Assembly: GCA_023443225.1 (NCBI GenBank)
Contig: JAEZVF010000083.1
Coordinates: forward strand, 8,483-72,482
Source of the DNA: Bacillota bacterium
Lineage (GTDB): Bacteria; Bacillota; Clostridia; Lachnospirales; Lachnospiraceae
Direction: 5' to 3'
DNA: 64,000 nucleotides
Made by a program: the position numbers and the translations under genes. The first letter of the stretch is position 1, and every line of letters begins with the position of its first letter. This document shows, piece by piece, positions 1 through 8,828 of this stretch. A model generated the notes under the pieces. It did not search any database. It had not been told where the DNA came from and worked only from the letters and a program-made list of their open reading frames with translations.

Positions 1-3000
1 AACCTAACTGTTGATGGTAGCAGTCTAGAAGCCACAGGAGGTAAAACGACTGTTGATGATAGTAAATCTGCTAGCTATGGAATAGGCGTTCAGAAAGGTA
101 ACATAAACATTATAAACGAAGGTGCAGTGAAGGCTATTGGGGGAGATGCGAATTATGCAAGTTTTGGGGTGGTTTTCTATGGTGATGATTCCAAATTGAC
201 CGTTGATGGCGGTAGCAGCATGGAAGCGGAAGGCGGTGCATCCAAGGATGTCAGCTATGGCATATATTTTCAAAAACCATCAACCCTGACGGTAGAAAGC
301 GGTACTCTGACTGCTACAGGTGGTTCTGCTGATGAAGAGAGCGGTGGTGTTTATGCTTATGCCAGCCAAGTCATTGTCAATGATGGTATAATGACAGCCA
401 ATGGCGGCTATAGCGGTAATGTAAGCTTCGGTATTTACAGCGATGACATCACCATCAATGGTGGTACGGTGAATGCCTACAGCGGTGTGGCTGAGATATC
501 CCAAGCTATGAGTTCTGTACCTAATTTTAACCTTGATTATAATCACATAATCAAAGCCGGAGAAGATGGCGCTAAAGTAAAATTTGTTAAGCAAAAAGAA
601 CTTAATGACAATATCTATAGTTATAAAATTATCGAGATTGAGCCGCTTATTCATCATGGTATCTGGATAGGTGACGAGGAGGTTACTAATGAGAATCAGG
701 ATCGTATAACTTGTGAACACATTAGAGGAACCGTCACCTATGACCCTGATAGTGCTACCCTTACCCTTAATGGCGCAGAGATCACAGACAGCGCATATAG
801 TAAGGGTGGAAATAAATATGGTATTTATGCCGAGGGCGACCTAAATATTATGAGGATAGGCGATAATAGTATTACTATACCAAAACCTGAAGAAGACAAA
901 GACGGTGCCGGAATCTATGTTACTGGCAGTCTGACCATATCTGGCGACGGCAATCTAAAAGTTACTGGCGGACCAGCAACCGAAGGGGATCATGGCGATA
1001 GCTACGGGATACATGTTGATGGTGACCTGACCGTTGATGGTGGCGACCTGATTGCTTTTGGAGCTCCTGCTGCTGGTAGTAATTCTAGTAGCTATGGAAT
1101 ATGCGTTCACGATGGTAATATGAATATCAAAAACAATGGTAATGTGATTGCTAACGGAGACAATTCGAATCGTATAAGCTTTGGAGTGTATTTTGTTGGC
1201 AGCAATGCCAACTTGACCGTTGAAAGTGGCAGCCTGACAACGACTGGTGGTAATGTAGTTGCAGATAATCTAAAGGATGGTCTCAGTTATGGAGTATATT
1301 TTGCAGGAGAATCAGCCGAACTGATGGTTAACGGGGGGATTCTGACTGCTAAGGGTGGCGATGCCACCGGCGAAAGTTGTGGAATCTACGTTAACAAAGT
1401 CATCGTTAATAACAACACTACGTTGGAAGCCTCCGGTGGTTTCGGCGGCGACACGAGCTTCGGTATTTCTAGTAGCAATATCATCATCAATGGCGGCAAA
1501 ATGGAAGTCGCCAGCGGTGAAGGCGACATATCCAAAGCCATGACTTCAGCTCCTACCTTCGGCAGCGGCTATACCCATCGAAACAACGCCGGAACCAATA
1601 GCGGCGACGCAATCTTTTTGACAGACGCAGAATTTACAAGGGCTATCAATGGCTTTAAATATATCGAGATTACTCCTTATATCCCTAGTGGTGACGGTGG
1701 AAACAGTGGTGGCGGAAACAGTGGTGGCGGAAACAGTGGCGGTGGTAACAGTGGCGGTAGCAGTACTGATACACTTGCTCCTGCTCCATCTGTAAAACCA
1801 AGCGAACCTGTAACTGGAACAATCGAGAGCAAAGCTACCGTTAATAGTACTGGAACCGCTAGTATCAGTATTACAGAGCAAAACATTACAGATGCCATCG
1901 CTAATGCAAAGGCTGAAGCAGAGAAAAACGGTAGTGCTCCTAGTGAAATTAAGATAGTTATCAATGTTTCAACAGATGGGAAGAAGAAAGCATCTAATTT
2001 AACCATAAACCTACCAAAGACTACCCAACAGCAAATTATAAACAATGAAATTGCAGGGATTGAACTGGTATTTGACCGTCCTGATATTACAGTAGGATTT
2101 GACCAACTAGCTATAACGGAAATCAATCGTCAAGCGAATGCAGATGTTGAGATTACCGTAAGCAAAACAGATAACTCTAAGCTAAGCAATGATGCAAAAA
2201 AAGCCATTGGCAAACGTCCGGTTTATGATTTCAAGGCAAGCTATAAAAATGGAAGCAAAAATAAAAATGTAACGAACTTCGGTAGTGGTATGGTTTACGC
2301 AAGCATTCCATATACTCCTGCTAATGGTGAGGCTGTGGGGTATCTGCATGGAGTTTATGTAAATAGCAAAGGAAAAATCAGTCCTGTTCCAGGTTCTACT
2401 TATGACACAAACAGCAAAAGCTTACTCTTCTCAACCAATCATTTCTCAGTGTATGGAGTGGGCTATACGGCTCCAAGTGCTAAGTATACTGACATCGGTA
2501 CTAATTGGGCGAAGGACAGCATTGACTATGTAGTGGGTAGAGGGCTGCTCTCCGGTACAACGAAGACCACCTTCTCTCCAGATTCCGCCATGACACGGGA
2601 AGTGCTTGTGATGGCACTCGGCAAACTGGCGGGCGTAGACACAAAGGCCTACACCACCAACAGCTTTACGGATGTGAAAGCTGGCAGCTCTTACCGTCCT
2701 TATATTGAATGGGCATATACGAAGGGCATCATTCAGGGTATCAGTGACGGCAAGTTTGCTCCTGACCGTGCCATCACTCGTGAGGAAATTGCAGTTATCA
2801 TGGTAAATTACGCTAAGGTAATGGATTACAAACTATCTGTTAACCGTAGTGCAATCGCATTTGAAGATGCCTCAAGTATTGGCAGCAACTATGCAGAAAC
2901 AGTAAAATCCATGCAGCAAGCGGGCATTCTAATGGGTGAAACAAACAATAAGTTCAATCCAAAAGCCAATGTCACCCGTGCAGAGGTCAGCGCCATGATC

Positions 3001-3282
3001 CACAGGCTTGTCAAGCTGACCATTGACCCGACAACGGCACAGGGCTGGGCTCAAAATGATGATGGACAGTATATGTATTATAAGAATAGTAAGGAAGTTA
3101 CCGGTTGGCAGACCATAGATGGTGTGAAATATTTCTTTGACACCTACGGCATTATGGCTTCCAGAAAGTGGGTCCAGATTGATGGCAAGTGGTATTACTT
3201 TAACGCTGACGGTACTCTTGCTAGAAGCACCAAGATTGACGAGTTTGAGGTAGATGAAAACGGTGTAAGAAAAACCAAGTAA
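1..3282 (+). CDS. SLH-domain surface protein, 5' end outside window
   Basis: The frame is open from base 1, so the start and signal peptide lie upstream; 1093 residues are visible. Residues 1-555 are glycine-rich beta-helix-like repeats (GGxLTAxGG, SYGIYF patterns) in two homologous halves. A Gly/Asn/Ser linker of repeated GGGNS follows (bases about 1690-1765), then a domain of about 225 residues that is also present before the SLH domains of the 10468-16998 protein. Three SLH domains (residues about 830-1010) should bind a secondary cell-wall polymer. The C-terminus has two cell-wall-binding-type repeats (GWAQNDDGQYMYY; WVQIDGKWYYFNADGTL). The role is inferred to be an adhesin or S-layer-associated protein; the ligand is unknown. 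Confidence 0.9.
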   Translation, partial: NLTVDGSSLEATGGKTTVDDSKSASYGIGVQKGNINIINEGAVKAIGGDANYASFGVVFYGDDSKLTVDGGSSMEAEGGASKDVSYGIYFQKPSTLTVESGTLTATGGSADEESGGVYAYASQVIVNDGIMTANGGYSGNVSFGIYSDDITINGGTVNAYSGVAEISQAMSSVPNFNLDYNHIIKAGEDGAKVKFVKQKELNDNIYSYKIIEIEPLIHHGIWIGDEEVTNENQDRITCEHIRGTVTYDPDSATLTLNGAEITDSAYSKGGNKYGIYAEGDLNIMRIGDNSITIPKPEEDKDGAGIYVTGSLTISGDGNLKVTGGPATEGDHGDSYGIHVDGDLTVDGGDLIAFGAPAAGSNSSSYGICVHDGNMNIKNNGNVIANGDNSNRISFGVYFVGSNANLTVESGSLTTTGGNVVADNLKDGLSYGVYFAGESAELMVNGGILTAKGGDATGESCGIYVNKVIVNNNTTLEASGGFGGDTSFGISSSNIIINGGKMEVASGEGDISKAMTSAPTFGSGYTHRNNAGTNSGDAIFLTDAEFTRAINGFKYIEITPYIPSGDGGNSGGGNSGGGNSGGGNSGGSSTDTLAPAPSVKPSEPVTGTIESKATVNSTGTASISITEQNITDAIANAKAEAEKNGSAPSEIKIVINVSTDGKKKASNLTINLPKTTQQQIINNEIAGIELVFDRPDITVGFDQLAITEINRQANADVEITVSKTDNSKLSNDAKKAIGKRPVYDFKASYKNGSKNKNVTNFGSGMVYASIPYTPANGEAVGYLHGVYVNSKGKISPVPGSTYDTNSKSLLFSTNHFSVYGVGYTAPSAKYTDIGTNWAKDSIDYVVGRGLLSGTTKTTFSPDSAMTREVLVMALGKLAGVDTKAYTTNSFTDVKAGSSYRPYIEWAYTKGIIQGISDGKFAPDRAITREEIAVIMVNYAKVMDYKLSVNRSAIAFEDASSIGSNYAETVKSMQQAGILMGETNNKFNPKANVTRAEVSAMIHRLVKLTIDPTTAQGWAQNDDGQYMYYKNSKEVTGWQTIDGVKYFFDTYGIMASRKWVQIDGKWYYFNADGTLARSTKIDEFEVDENGVRKTK

Positions 3283-3300
3283 CCTACTTGGCAGAATAGA

Positions 3301-3390
3301 GCCAAGGGTACACTCAGTGAAAACCGGGGACGCAAAGCAAAGTGTTAAAGCGTTTTCGGACGTTTCGACAACCTGTCTGCCGAAAACTGC
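3301..3390 (+). promoter_or_regulatory. Candidate c-di-GMP-I (GEMM) riboswitch-like RNA
   Basis: The 12-mer GGGACGCAAAGC at 3327-3338 matches the conserved core of the c-di-GMP-I aptamer. Just upstream a short stem, CAGT (3315-3318) with ACCG (3323-3326), encloses a GAAA tetraloop, as in the family. A second helix pairs 3350-3359 with 3380-3390 (one bulge). The closing helix and the 3' receptor strand match the family less well, so it may be divergent or degenerate. It lies between the SLH gene and the HlyD-like gene, followed at once by a strong hairpin (3392-3427) that could act as its expression platform. Confidence 0.5.
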
Positions 3391-3391
3391 G

Positions 3392-3427
3392 CAGGGCGTG
3401 CCTTCTGTTTGTAGAGGGTACGCCCTG
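3392..3427 (+). terminator. Strong hairpin, copy 1 of a covarying family
   Basis: CAGGGCGTGCC (3392-3402) pairs with GGTACGCCCTG (3417-3427) around a loop containing TTCTGTTT. No long T-run follows, so terminator activity is uncertain. A homologous hairpin with a compensatory base-pair change is at 10410-10446, and a looser one at 19326-19357. Confidence 0.5.
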
Positions 3428-3510
3428 GATTTAAATAGAGAGTCGAATTGCACAGCTGCATAATGCAGTCAGTTTGCGGGACTCCAAAGAAAATCGAAGG
3501 AGATTATTAC

Positions 3511-3999
3511 ATGAGCAGTAACACAATTTTTAGAAAATCAAGTCTGGACCAGGTGTCCTCCCCTGAACAGCTTAGCGACTACATAAAGGTTTCCCGCCCC
3601 AGCGTGTGGCTGATTTTGGGAGCAGTGATTGTACTTCTGATCGGCGTTTGCTTTTGGGGTGTATTTGGCACACTCACGACCACCCGAGAAGCAGTAGCTG
3701 TGGTGCAGGACGGTAAGTCTACCTGCTATGTTACCCCTGAGGAGGCGAACAGCCTCGCCCCCGGCATGGAGGTACTTATAGGAGACAGTGCAGGCAGCAT
3801 TATTTTTGTTGCTTCAACGCCTATCGAAATTACTGCTGACTTCGATGCATATGCTCTTTATTTGAGTGGATTGCAGGCGGGAGATTGGGTGGTTCCGGTG
3901 ACGGTAGATGTTTCCACACAGGATGGCGCATACATGGCGCAGATTGAGAGTATGTCGGCACAAATCGCCAGAGGGATCGCGAAAAATATTATCCATTAA
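3511..3999 (+). CDS. NHLM-type HlyD-like secretion protein, short form
   Basis: The 162-residue protein opens with FRKSSLDQVSSPEQL followed by one membrane segment (about residues 31-52, WLILGAVIVLLIGVCFWGVF). This is the pattern of the membrane-fusion (HlyD) protein of NHLM bacteriocin export systems, which works with peptidase-containing ABC transporters to export leader peptides cleaved after Gly-Gly. It lacks the long coiled coil of full-length members and its C-terminus looks shortened. The start at 3511 is chosen because GAAGGAG lies 8-9 bases upstream; an in-frame ATG at 3448 has no ribosome site. A matching precursor peptide lies at 18928. No ABC transporter is in the window. Confidence 0.65.
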   Translation: MSSNTIFRKSSLDQVSSPEQLSDYIKVSRPSVWLILGAVIVLLIGVCFWGVFGTLTTTREAVAVVQDGKSTCYVTPEEANSLAPGMEVLIGDSAGSIIFVASTPIEITADFDAYALYLSGLQAGDWVVPVTVDVSTQDGAYMAQIESMSAQIARGIAKNIIH

Positions 4000-4071
4000 T
4001 ATGACAGCGTTAATAGGCTTTGCCTGAAATGGTGATTGATAAATCACACTAAGTTAGATATAAAATACATA

Positions 4072-4135
4072 TTTCATGCAGAAAAAACTATGTTTCATGT
4101 AGCAGACGGTTTTTTCGGGGAAATTGTGATAGATT
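4072..4135 (+). promoter_or_regulatory. Direct-repeat promoter, copy 1
   Basis: Direct repeats TTTCATGCAG (4072-4081) and TTTCATGTAG (4093-4102) are 21 bp apart start to start. A conserved AGACGGTTTTTTCGGGGAA block follows, and a -10-like TAGATT at 4130-4135 lies 27 bp after repeat 2. No good -35 is present, as expected for an activator-dependent promoter. The 21-bp pitch resembles LytTR-family (AgrA/ComE-type) sites; the family assignment is inference. It drives the gene at 4296 after a leader of about 155 bases. Confidence 0.7.
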
Positions 4136-4295
4136 GAATGTAAGGGAATGTATCAATATAAATCAAAAGATAACTAAGAATTTATAATTAAAATGCTATT
4201 TCAGCGATTAAATTCATGCCGGTTATTTTGAATGGCAGGCATAGAAATTGATATCAGTTTAAATTAAATTAAATAAAAGAAGGAGGAGTTAACTT

Positions 4296-5483
4296 ATGAA
4301 AAAACGAATTATGAGTATACTGTTTGTGCTGTGTGTGATGTTTACCATGGTACCAACTACAGCTTTTGCGGCTAAGGACTGTCCAATGGCAAGTCCCGAT
4401 GGAACTACTAGGGCTTGGGGTGGAACGAAAACCTACGCCAAAGGGGAAGCTTTCCGTAGTTCAGAGGTAAGTCTTGAGTATCATCTTAACAAAAAAGTTA
4501 ATGCTTATAAAGGTAAACTAGAGTTTTGGGCAAACGGGGTATCGATTAAAAATGGATACAAGTTTACCGAAGTCGGTCAAAAGGTGATTACCGTAAAGGG
4601 TGGTAAGTGGGTAGCTACCTATGAACTTCAGGTTATCCCGGTTCTAAAGGATAAATGGCAAAATATAGAAAAATACTCCATTCAAACACAACCGGCTAAA
4701 ACGAGCTACCGTCAAGGAGCAGATGGTTTTGACCCGAAGGATATTGTCGTAAGATGTGAGTTTAAAAATGGAACTACACAAGATTTGGGCTATCAGGATT
4801 TGGAATTCTACGCAGGGAAACGTGGTATGAAAAATTATAAATCAGGCAAGGCAATCAAATCCGGTTATCTTTTTACGGAAGTGGGAGAAAAGGACCTGAT
4901 TGTCAGGGTGGCAAATAAGGAGATGAGAATCCCCTTTACAGTAACTCAATTTACTACAAAGGAAATTACGAAGGCAGAAATGATTAAAGAGCCTGGTAAT
5001 TTCAACTACAAGGTAGGGGAAGCGTTTAGAGCTGGCGACTATGCTGTTCGTTGTTATTATGCGGATGGTAGTACAGAAGATTTTACTGGAAATGCCCTAA
5101 ATATAACCGCAAATGGGGTTCAACTCTATGATGGATACAAGTTTGTTGCTGACGGCAAGAAGAATCTGGTTATAAGAATTGGGGATTTTAGTACCAATTA
5201 TACACTAACCGTAAGCAAAAAGGAAATTACAAAGGCCGAAATGATTAAAGAACCTGCCAATTTCGACTACAAGGTAGGGGAAGCGTTTAGAGCCAACGAC
5301 TTTACTGTTCGTTGTTATTATGCGGATGGCAGTACAGAGGATTTAAATGGTGATGCCCTAACTATAACCGCAAATGGAGTTAAACTCTATGAGGGTTACA
5401 AGTTTGTCTCTGCAGGCAAGAAGAATCTGCTTATCAGTGTTGAGGATTACAGTATCAATTATACGGTGAACGTTAGTAAATAG
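4296..5483 (+). CDS. Secreted protein with four Ig-like repeats
   Basis: The protein has 395 residues and an N-terminal signal peptide (MKKRIMSILFVLC...TTAFAA, cleavage near residue 26). It then has four repeats of roughly 85-90 residues of the bacterial Ig-like type (YKVGEAFRAxDxxVRCYYADGSTEDxxG; ITANGVxLYxGYKF). The last two are nearly identical, so they arose by recent duplication. AAGGAGGAG precedes the ATG. The gene stops at TAG (5481-5483), but the same frame continues for 51 codons with a cell-wall-binding repeat like that ending the 10468-16998 protein, so the anchor has apparently been cut off. As read, the product would be secreted and unanchored. The Ig-like folds suggest a binding role; the partner is unknown. 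Confidence 0.85.
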   Translation: MKKRIMSILFVLCVMFTMVPTTAFAAKDCPMASPDGTTRAWGGTKTYAKGEAFRSSEVSLEYHLNKKVNAYKGKLEFWANGVSIKNGYKFTEVGQKVITVKGGKWVATYELQVIPVLKDKWQNIEKYSIQTQPAKTSYRQGADGFDPKDIVVRCEFKNGTTQDLGYQDLEFYAGKRGMKNYKSGKAIKSGYLFTEVGEKDLIVRVANKEMRIPFTVTQFTTKEITKAEMIKEPGNFNYKVGEAFRAGDYAVRCYYADGSTEDFTGNALNITANGVQLYDGYKFVADGKKNLVIRIGDFSTNYTLTVSKKEITKAEMIKEPANFDYKVGEAFRANDFTVRCYYADGSTEDLNGDALTITANGVKLYEGYKFVSAGKKNLLISVEDYSINYTVNVSK

Positions 5484-5639
5484 TCGATCTCCAGCGAATC
5501 CATGCAGGGATGGACGATGAATGACACTGGCTTGTGGATGTACTACGAAAACGGACATTACTATACTTTTGACCAATACGGCGTGATGGAAATACACCGA
5601 ATAAGTAAACCTATTAAAAGCCGGGGTAGTATTACATAG
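5484..5639 (+). pseudogene. In-frame cell-wall-binding tail cut off by TAG
   Basis: Directly in frame after TAG 5481-5483, codons encode SSESMQGWTMNDTGLWMYY, ENG, then HYYTFDQYGVM, and end at TAG 5637-5639. This matches the C-terminal repeat of the 10468-16998 protein (MQGWRMNDSGQWMYYENG). It is either the remnant of a longer ancestral gene or a tail made by stop-codon readthrough. It has no start or ribosome site of its own. Confidence 0.7.
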
Positions 5640-5650
5640 CGATATTTAAT

Positions 5651-5690
5651 AAAGTCAGTATTTTGCCATAAGCAAAATACTGACTTTTTG
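5651..5690 (+). terminator. Rho-independent terminator
   Basis: A perfect 16-bp stem (5651-5666 with 5672-5687) with loop CATAA is followed by T residues. It ends the 4296 transcription unit. Confidence 0.9.
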
Positions 5691-5901
5691 GTTTGTGCGT
5701 AAGCAAATGCGAGCGCGCACGTGAACCGAAGAAACTCGCATAGTGTGTTTCTTACGATTGTCAAGAAATCAACAATGCTTATTTTTTATAAATTTTCATT
5801 TTCTATGAGACTGGAACCTGACAACCTGATCCGGAATACACTGTAACAAGGGCGGTAAGGCAAGGAGCTTTATCGCCTAATATCCCGAAAGGAGTGGCCT
5901 T
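5691..5901 (+). other. Leader region of the recombinase operon
   Basis: No gene is supported here. It contains a GC-rich stretch (about 5700-5745) unlike its surroundings, an inverted pair GGCG/CGCC around 5850-5877, and the ribosome site GAAAGGAG before 5902. The left end of the inserted module probably lies in this interval, but no attachment core can be recognised by eye. Confidence 0.4.
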
Positions 5902-6159
5902 ATGGACTCTTTATCAAACATGGATCTTGAAGCTATGAAAAACATAGACATCCGAACGGTTAACCCGGATACACTGGTAGATATTAACGATACAAAGGTC
6001 AATGCAGAATTACCAAAAGAAGAACGGACTCTGGATTTTATCAGGCAAATAAGAAATCCATATTGCTACAGGTGTGGAAAGGTCGTTGTCAAAATCAGCT
6101 TTAACGATACGGATGCCACGCTGGAAGACAGGATGGAAAGTTTATTGAGGATGATGTGA
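5902..6159 (+). CDS. Small DUF6870-like protein of recombinase modules
   Basis: The 85-residue protein carries DIRTVNPDTLVDIND, LPKEERTLDFIRQIRNPYC and KVVVKISF...TLEDRMESLL. I recall this pattern from small proteins (DUF6870) encoded next to serine recombinases in clostridial mobile elements. The function is unknown. GAAAGGAG precedes the ATG. It ends one base before the first recombinase start, so it is co-transcribed and probably translationally coupled. Confidence 0.7.
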   Translation: MDSLSNMDLEAMKNIDIRTVNPDTLVDINDTKVNAELPKEERTLDFIRQIRNPYCYRCGKVVVKISFNDTDATLEDRMESLLRMM

Positions 6160-6160
6160 G

Positions 6161-7858
6161 ATGAATGAGTTATTTCATGCGATGCCTAATCATGTGGGTT
6201 ATGAGGAAACAACAATCTATCATGCAGCTGCCTATTTACGCCTATCGAAAGAGGATGGTGATAAAAGAGAAAGCGACAGCATTGTGGGTCAAAGAGACTA
6301 CATAAGCAATTTTGTAAAGTCAATGCCCGAAATACGCCTCTGTTCAGAGAGAATAGATGACGGATTCAGTGGTGCCACCTTTCATCGCCCTGCCTTTCAA
6401 TTGATGATGGAGGATGTAAGAAACGGACGCATCAACTGTATCATTGTCAAAGACCTATCCCGTTTTGCTAGGAATTACATAGAGGCAGGACGATATATTG
6501 AGCGGATTTTTCCTTTTTTAGGCGTGCGCTTCATAGCAATAAACGATGGATACGACAGCGCAAAAGAACGAACACAGTCGGACGAGATAATTATCCCTTT
6601 CAAGAACCTCATCAACGATGCCTATTGCAGGGACATTTCCATTAAAATCAGGAGCCAGCTTGACCTAAAACGTAAAAAAGGCGAGTTCATCGGCTCTTTT
6701 GCCGTTTATGGATATTTGAAATCAGCAGAAAATAAAAACAGGTTGGTCGTAGACCCTTATGCCGCAAAGATTGTACGGGATATATTTGCATGGAAACTGG
6801 ATGGGTTAAGTCAGCAAGGGATAGCCGACAGGTTAAATGAAATCGGTGAACCATCCCCCATGGAATACAAACGTTTTTTGGGGCTTAAGTTTTCTAGCAG
6901 TTTTCAGGTAAACCCAAAAGCAAAATGGTTTGCCGTGGTAATTGGCCGCATTTTGAAAAACCCTGTCTATACAGGTCATCTCGTACAGGGTAAGGAAAGC
7001 ACTCCAAATTACAAGATCAAACAACGATTTAGGAAGCCGGAGGATAAATGGATTCGGGTGGAAAACACCCACGAACCCATTATATTGCAGGAAGTATTTG
7101 ATACGGTAAACCGTATACTGTCACAGGATACCCGTATCGCTCCAGATAAAGAAACTGTCTATCCCTTCTCCGGCCTGCTTTTCTGTGGGGATTGCAAAAG
7201 CGGTATGGTAAGAAAGATTATACCTGCAGGCAGTAAAAAGTATGCTTATTATTATTGCTCAAAGAATAAGGCAGGAAACGGCTGCACCACTCACTGTATC
7301 AGTGAAAAGTTACTGGAAAAGGCGGTTCTTAAAGCACTTCAAAATCATATTGCGTCAATTCTTGACATAGAACGGATTCTTCATTATATCGATACACTTC
7401 CTATGAAACAGGAGGAAATTCGAACTATTGAAACCAGGATTTTAATGAAGCAGGAGGAAATGGAAAAGTATAGAACTCTCAAAGGGTCTATATATGAGGA
7501 CTTGAAAAGCGATGTAATTACCGAAGATGAGTACAGAGAATTTAAGAACATCTATGGGAAGAAGTGTGAGCAAGCAGAAGAAGCTGCCAAACGACTGCAA
7601 CAGGAGTTCACTCAGGTTCTTGCGGGCAAAGGGGAAAACAATCTTTGGATGGATGCCTTTAAAAAGCACCGGAACATCACTGAACTTACCCGAAAGGTGA
7701 TAGTTTCCCTCATTCAATGGATACATGTCTATGCCGGCTGCCGAGTGGAAATCCGGTTCCGGTATCAATATGAATATGAAAAAGATTTACTCTTTTCCGG
7801 GTACGCCAAAGAGCTGATAGAAAAACCTTCGAAGGATTCAAGACAGGGGGTGGTGTAA
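6161..7858 (+). CDS. Large serine recombinase 1
   Basis: The protein has 565 residues. An N-terminal resolvase-type catalytic domain holds the serine motif AAYLRLSKEDG near residue 30 and IIVKDLSRFARNYIE. A recombinase domain follows (GYLKSAENKNRLVVD), then a zinc ribbon with paired cysteines (CGDC ... YYC) near residue 345-375 and a long C-terminal coiled coil. This is the complete architecture of integrases and transposases that cut with 2-bp overhangs. It starts one base after the DUF6870 gene and ends one base before recombinase 2, so the genes form an operon. Confidence 0.93.
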   Translation: MNELFHAMPNHVGYEETTIYHAAAYLRLSKEDGDKRESDSIVGQRDYISNFVKSMPEIRLCSERIDDGFSGATFHRPAFQLMMEDVRNGRINCIIVKDLSRFARNYIEAGRYIERIFPFLGVRFIAINDGYDSAKERTQSDEIIIPFKNLINDAYCRDISIKIRSQLDLKRKKGEFIGSFAVYGYLKSAENKNRLVVDPYAAKIVRDIFAWKLDGLSQQGIADRLNEIGEPSPMEYKRFLGLKFSSSFQVNPKAKWFAVVIGRILKNPVYTGHLVQGKESTPNYKIKQRFRKPEDKWIRVENTHEPIILQEVFDTVNRILSQDTRIAPDKETVYPFSGLLFCGDCKSGMVRKIIPAGSKKYAYYYCSKNKAGNGCTTHCISEKLLEKAVLKALQNHIASILDIERILHYIDTLPMKQEEIRTIETRILMKQEEMEKYRTLKGSIYEDLKSDVITEDEYREFKNIYGKKCEQAEEAAKRLQQEFTQVLAGKGENNLWMDAFKKHRNITELTRKVIVSLIQWIHVYAGCRVEIRFRYQYEYEKDLLFSGYAKELIEKPSKDSRQGVV

Positions 7859-7859
7859 G

Positions 7860-8828
7860 ATGGCGAGAAAGAGCAGGAAAACGATATATTCTTCTATTCA
7901 GGCTACCCATGAACAGATATGGGACACTTGCATATACGTGCGTTTATCTTTTGAGGATGGTCGAAAAAGAGAAAACGATTCTATCGGCAATCAAGTTGCC
8001 ATGCTGGAACGTTATATTAAGGAGAGACCATACTTAAAACTCACAACAGTTTTTAAAGACATTAATCAGACAGGAACGAATTTTATGCGACCTGGCTTCA
8101 ATGAGATGATGGAAGCCATAAAGAATGGAAAAATCAACTGCATTGTGGTCAAAGACCTTTCCCGTTTCGGTAGAAATTACATTGAAACGGGAACCTATCT
8201 TGAAAAAATACTGCCATTTTTTCATGTACGCTTTATCTCTGTTAACGATGGCTATGATAGCATGAACTCTAATCTTCAGGATACTGAGTATGTCATTCCA
8301 TTGAAAAATCTAATCCATGACCTATATGCCAGAGATATATCAAAAAAAATAAAGTCAGGTCTTGTAGTCAAGAGAAACAAAGGAGAATTTACAGGAAGTA
8401 TTGTGGCCTACGGTTATCGAAGAGCGGATAACAACAGGTTGGTTATCGACGAGGAAACCGCTCCTGTTGTCAGGAACATTTTCAGATGGGCAAGTGACGG
8501 GATGAGTGATCCGGGTATTGCACAAAGACTCAATGAGTTGGGTATTCCTTCACCAAGTCAGTATCGCTACACAAAGGGAATCTTAAAAAGTGAGCGTTAT
8601 GCCAATATGCAGTATTGGTATAAAAGCGCCGTCCGAAGGATGCTAATCAACCCGGTTTATCTTGGACATATGGTTCAGGGCAAAACGAAATCCGACCTAT
8701 GGGGCAAGAAAGGCTGCGTGAATACTCCAAAGGAGCAGTGGGTGGAAATCAAAAATACTCATGAACCGTTGATTGATGAAGAAACCTTTCTGTCCGTAGG
8801 GAAGTTAAGGGGGGAATTTTATAAGTAA
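7860..8828 (+). CDS. Large serine recombinase 2, lacking the C-terminal part
   Basis: The 322-residue protein has the catalytic motif IYVRLSFEDG, VVKDLSRFGRNYIETG and the recombinase domain up to NTHEPLIDEETF. It then stops (GEFYK), without the zinc ribbon and coiled coil seen in recombinases 1 and 3. The next recombinase begins within its last codons. Truncation by deletion is likely, though a naturally short partner subunit cannot be excluded. Confidence 0.85.
   Translation: MARKSRKTIYSSIQATHEQIWDTCIYVRLSFEDGRKRENDSIGNQVAMLERYIKERPYLKLTTVFKDINQTGTNFMRPGFNEMMEAIKNGKINCIVVKDLSRFGRNYIETGTYLEKILPFFHVRFISVNDGYDSMNSNLQDTEYVIPLKNLIHDLYARDISKKIKSGLVVKRNKGEFTGSIVAYGYRRADNNRLVIDEETAPVVRNIFRWASDGMSDPGIAQRLNELGIPSPSQYRYTKGILKSERYANMQYWYKSAVRRMLINPVYLGHMVQGKTKSDLWGKKGCVNTPKEQWVEIKNTHEPLIDEETFLSVGKLRGEFYK

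Noticed and set aside
1690..1765. CRISPR-like or microsatellite array
   Set aside because: The short tandem units are in-frame GGGNS codons of a protein linker, without spacers.
1677..2126. Pro/Leu-rich minus-strand ORF in the SLH gene
   Set aside because: It is the antisense of the Gly/Ser linker and adjacent domain; the composition follows from the repeat.
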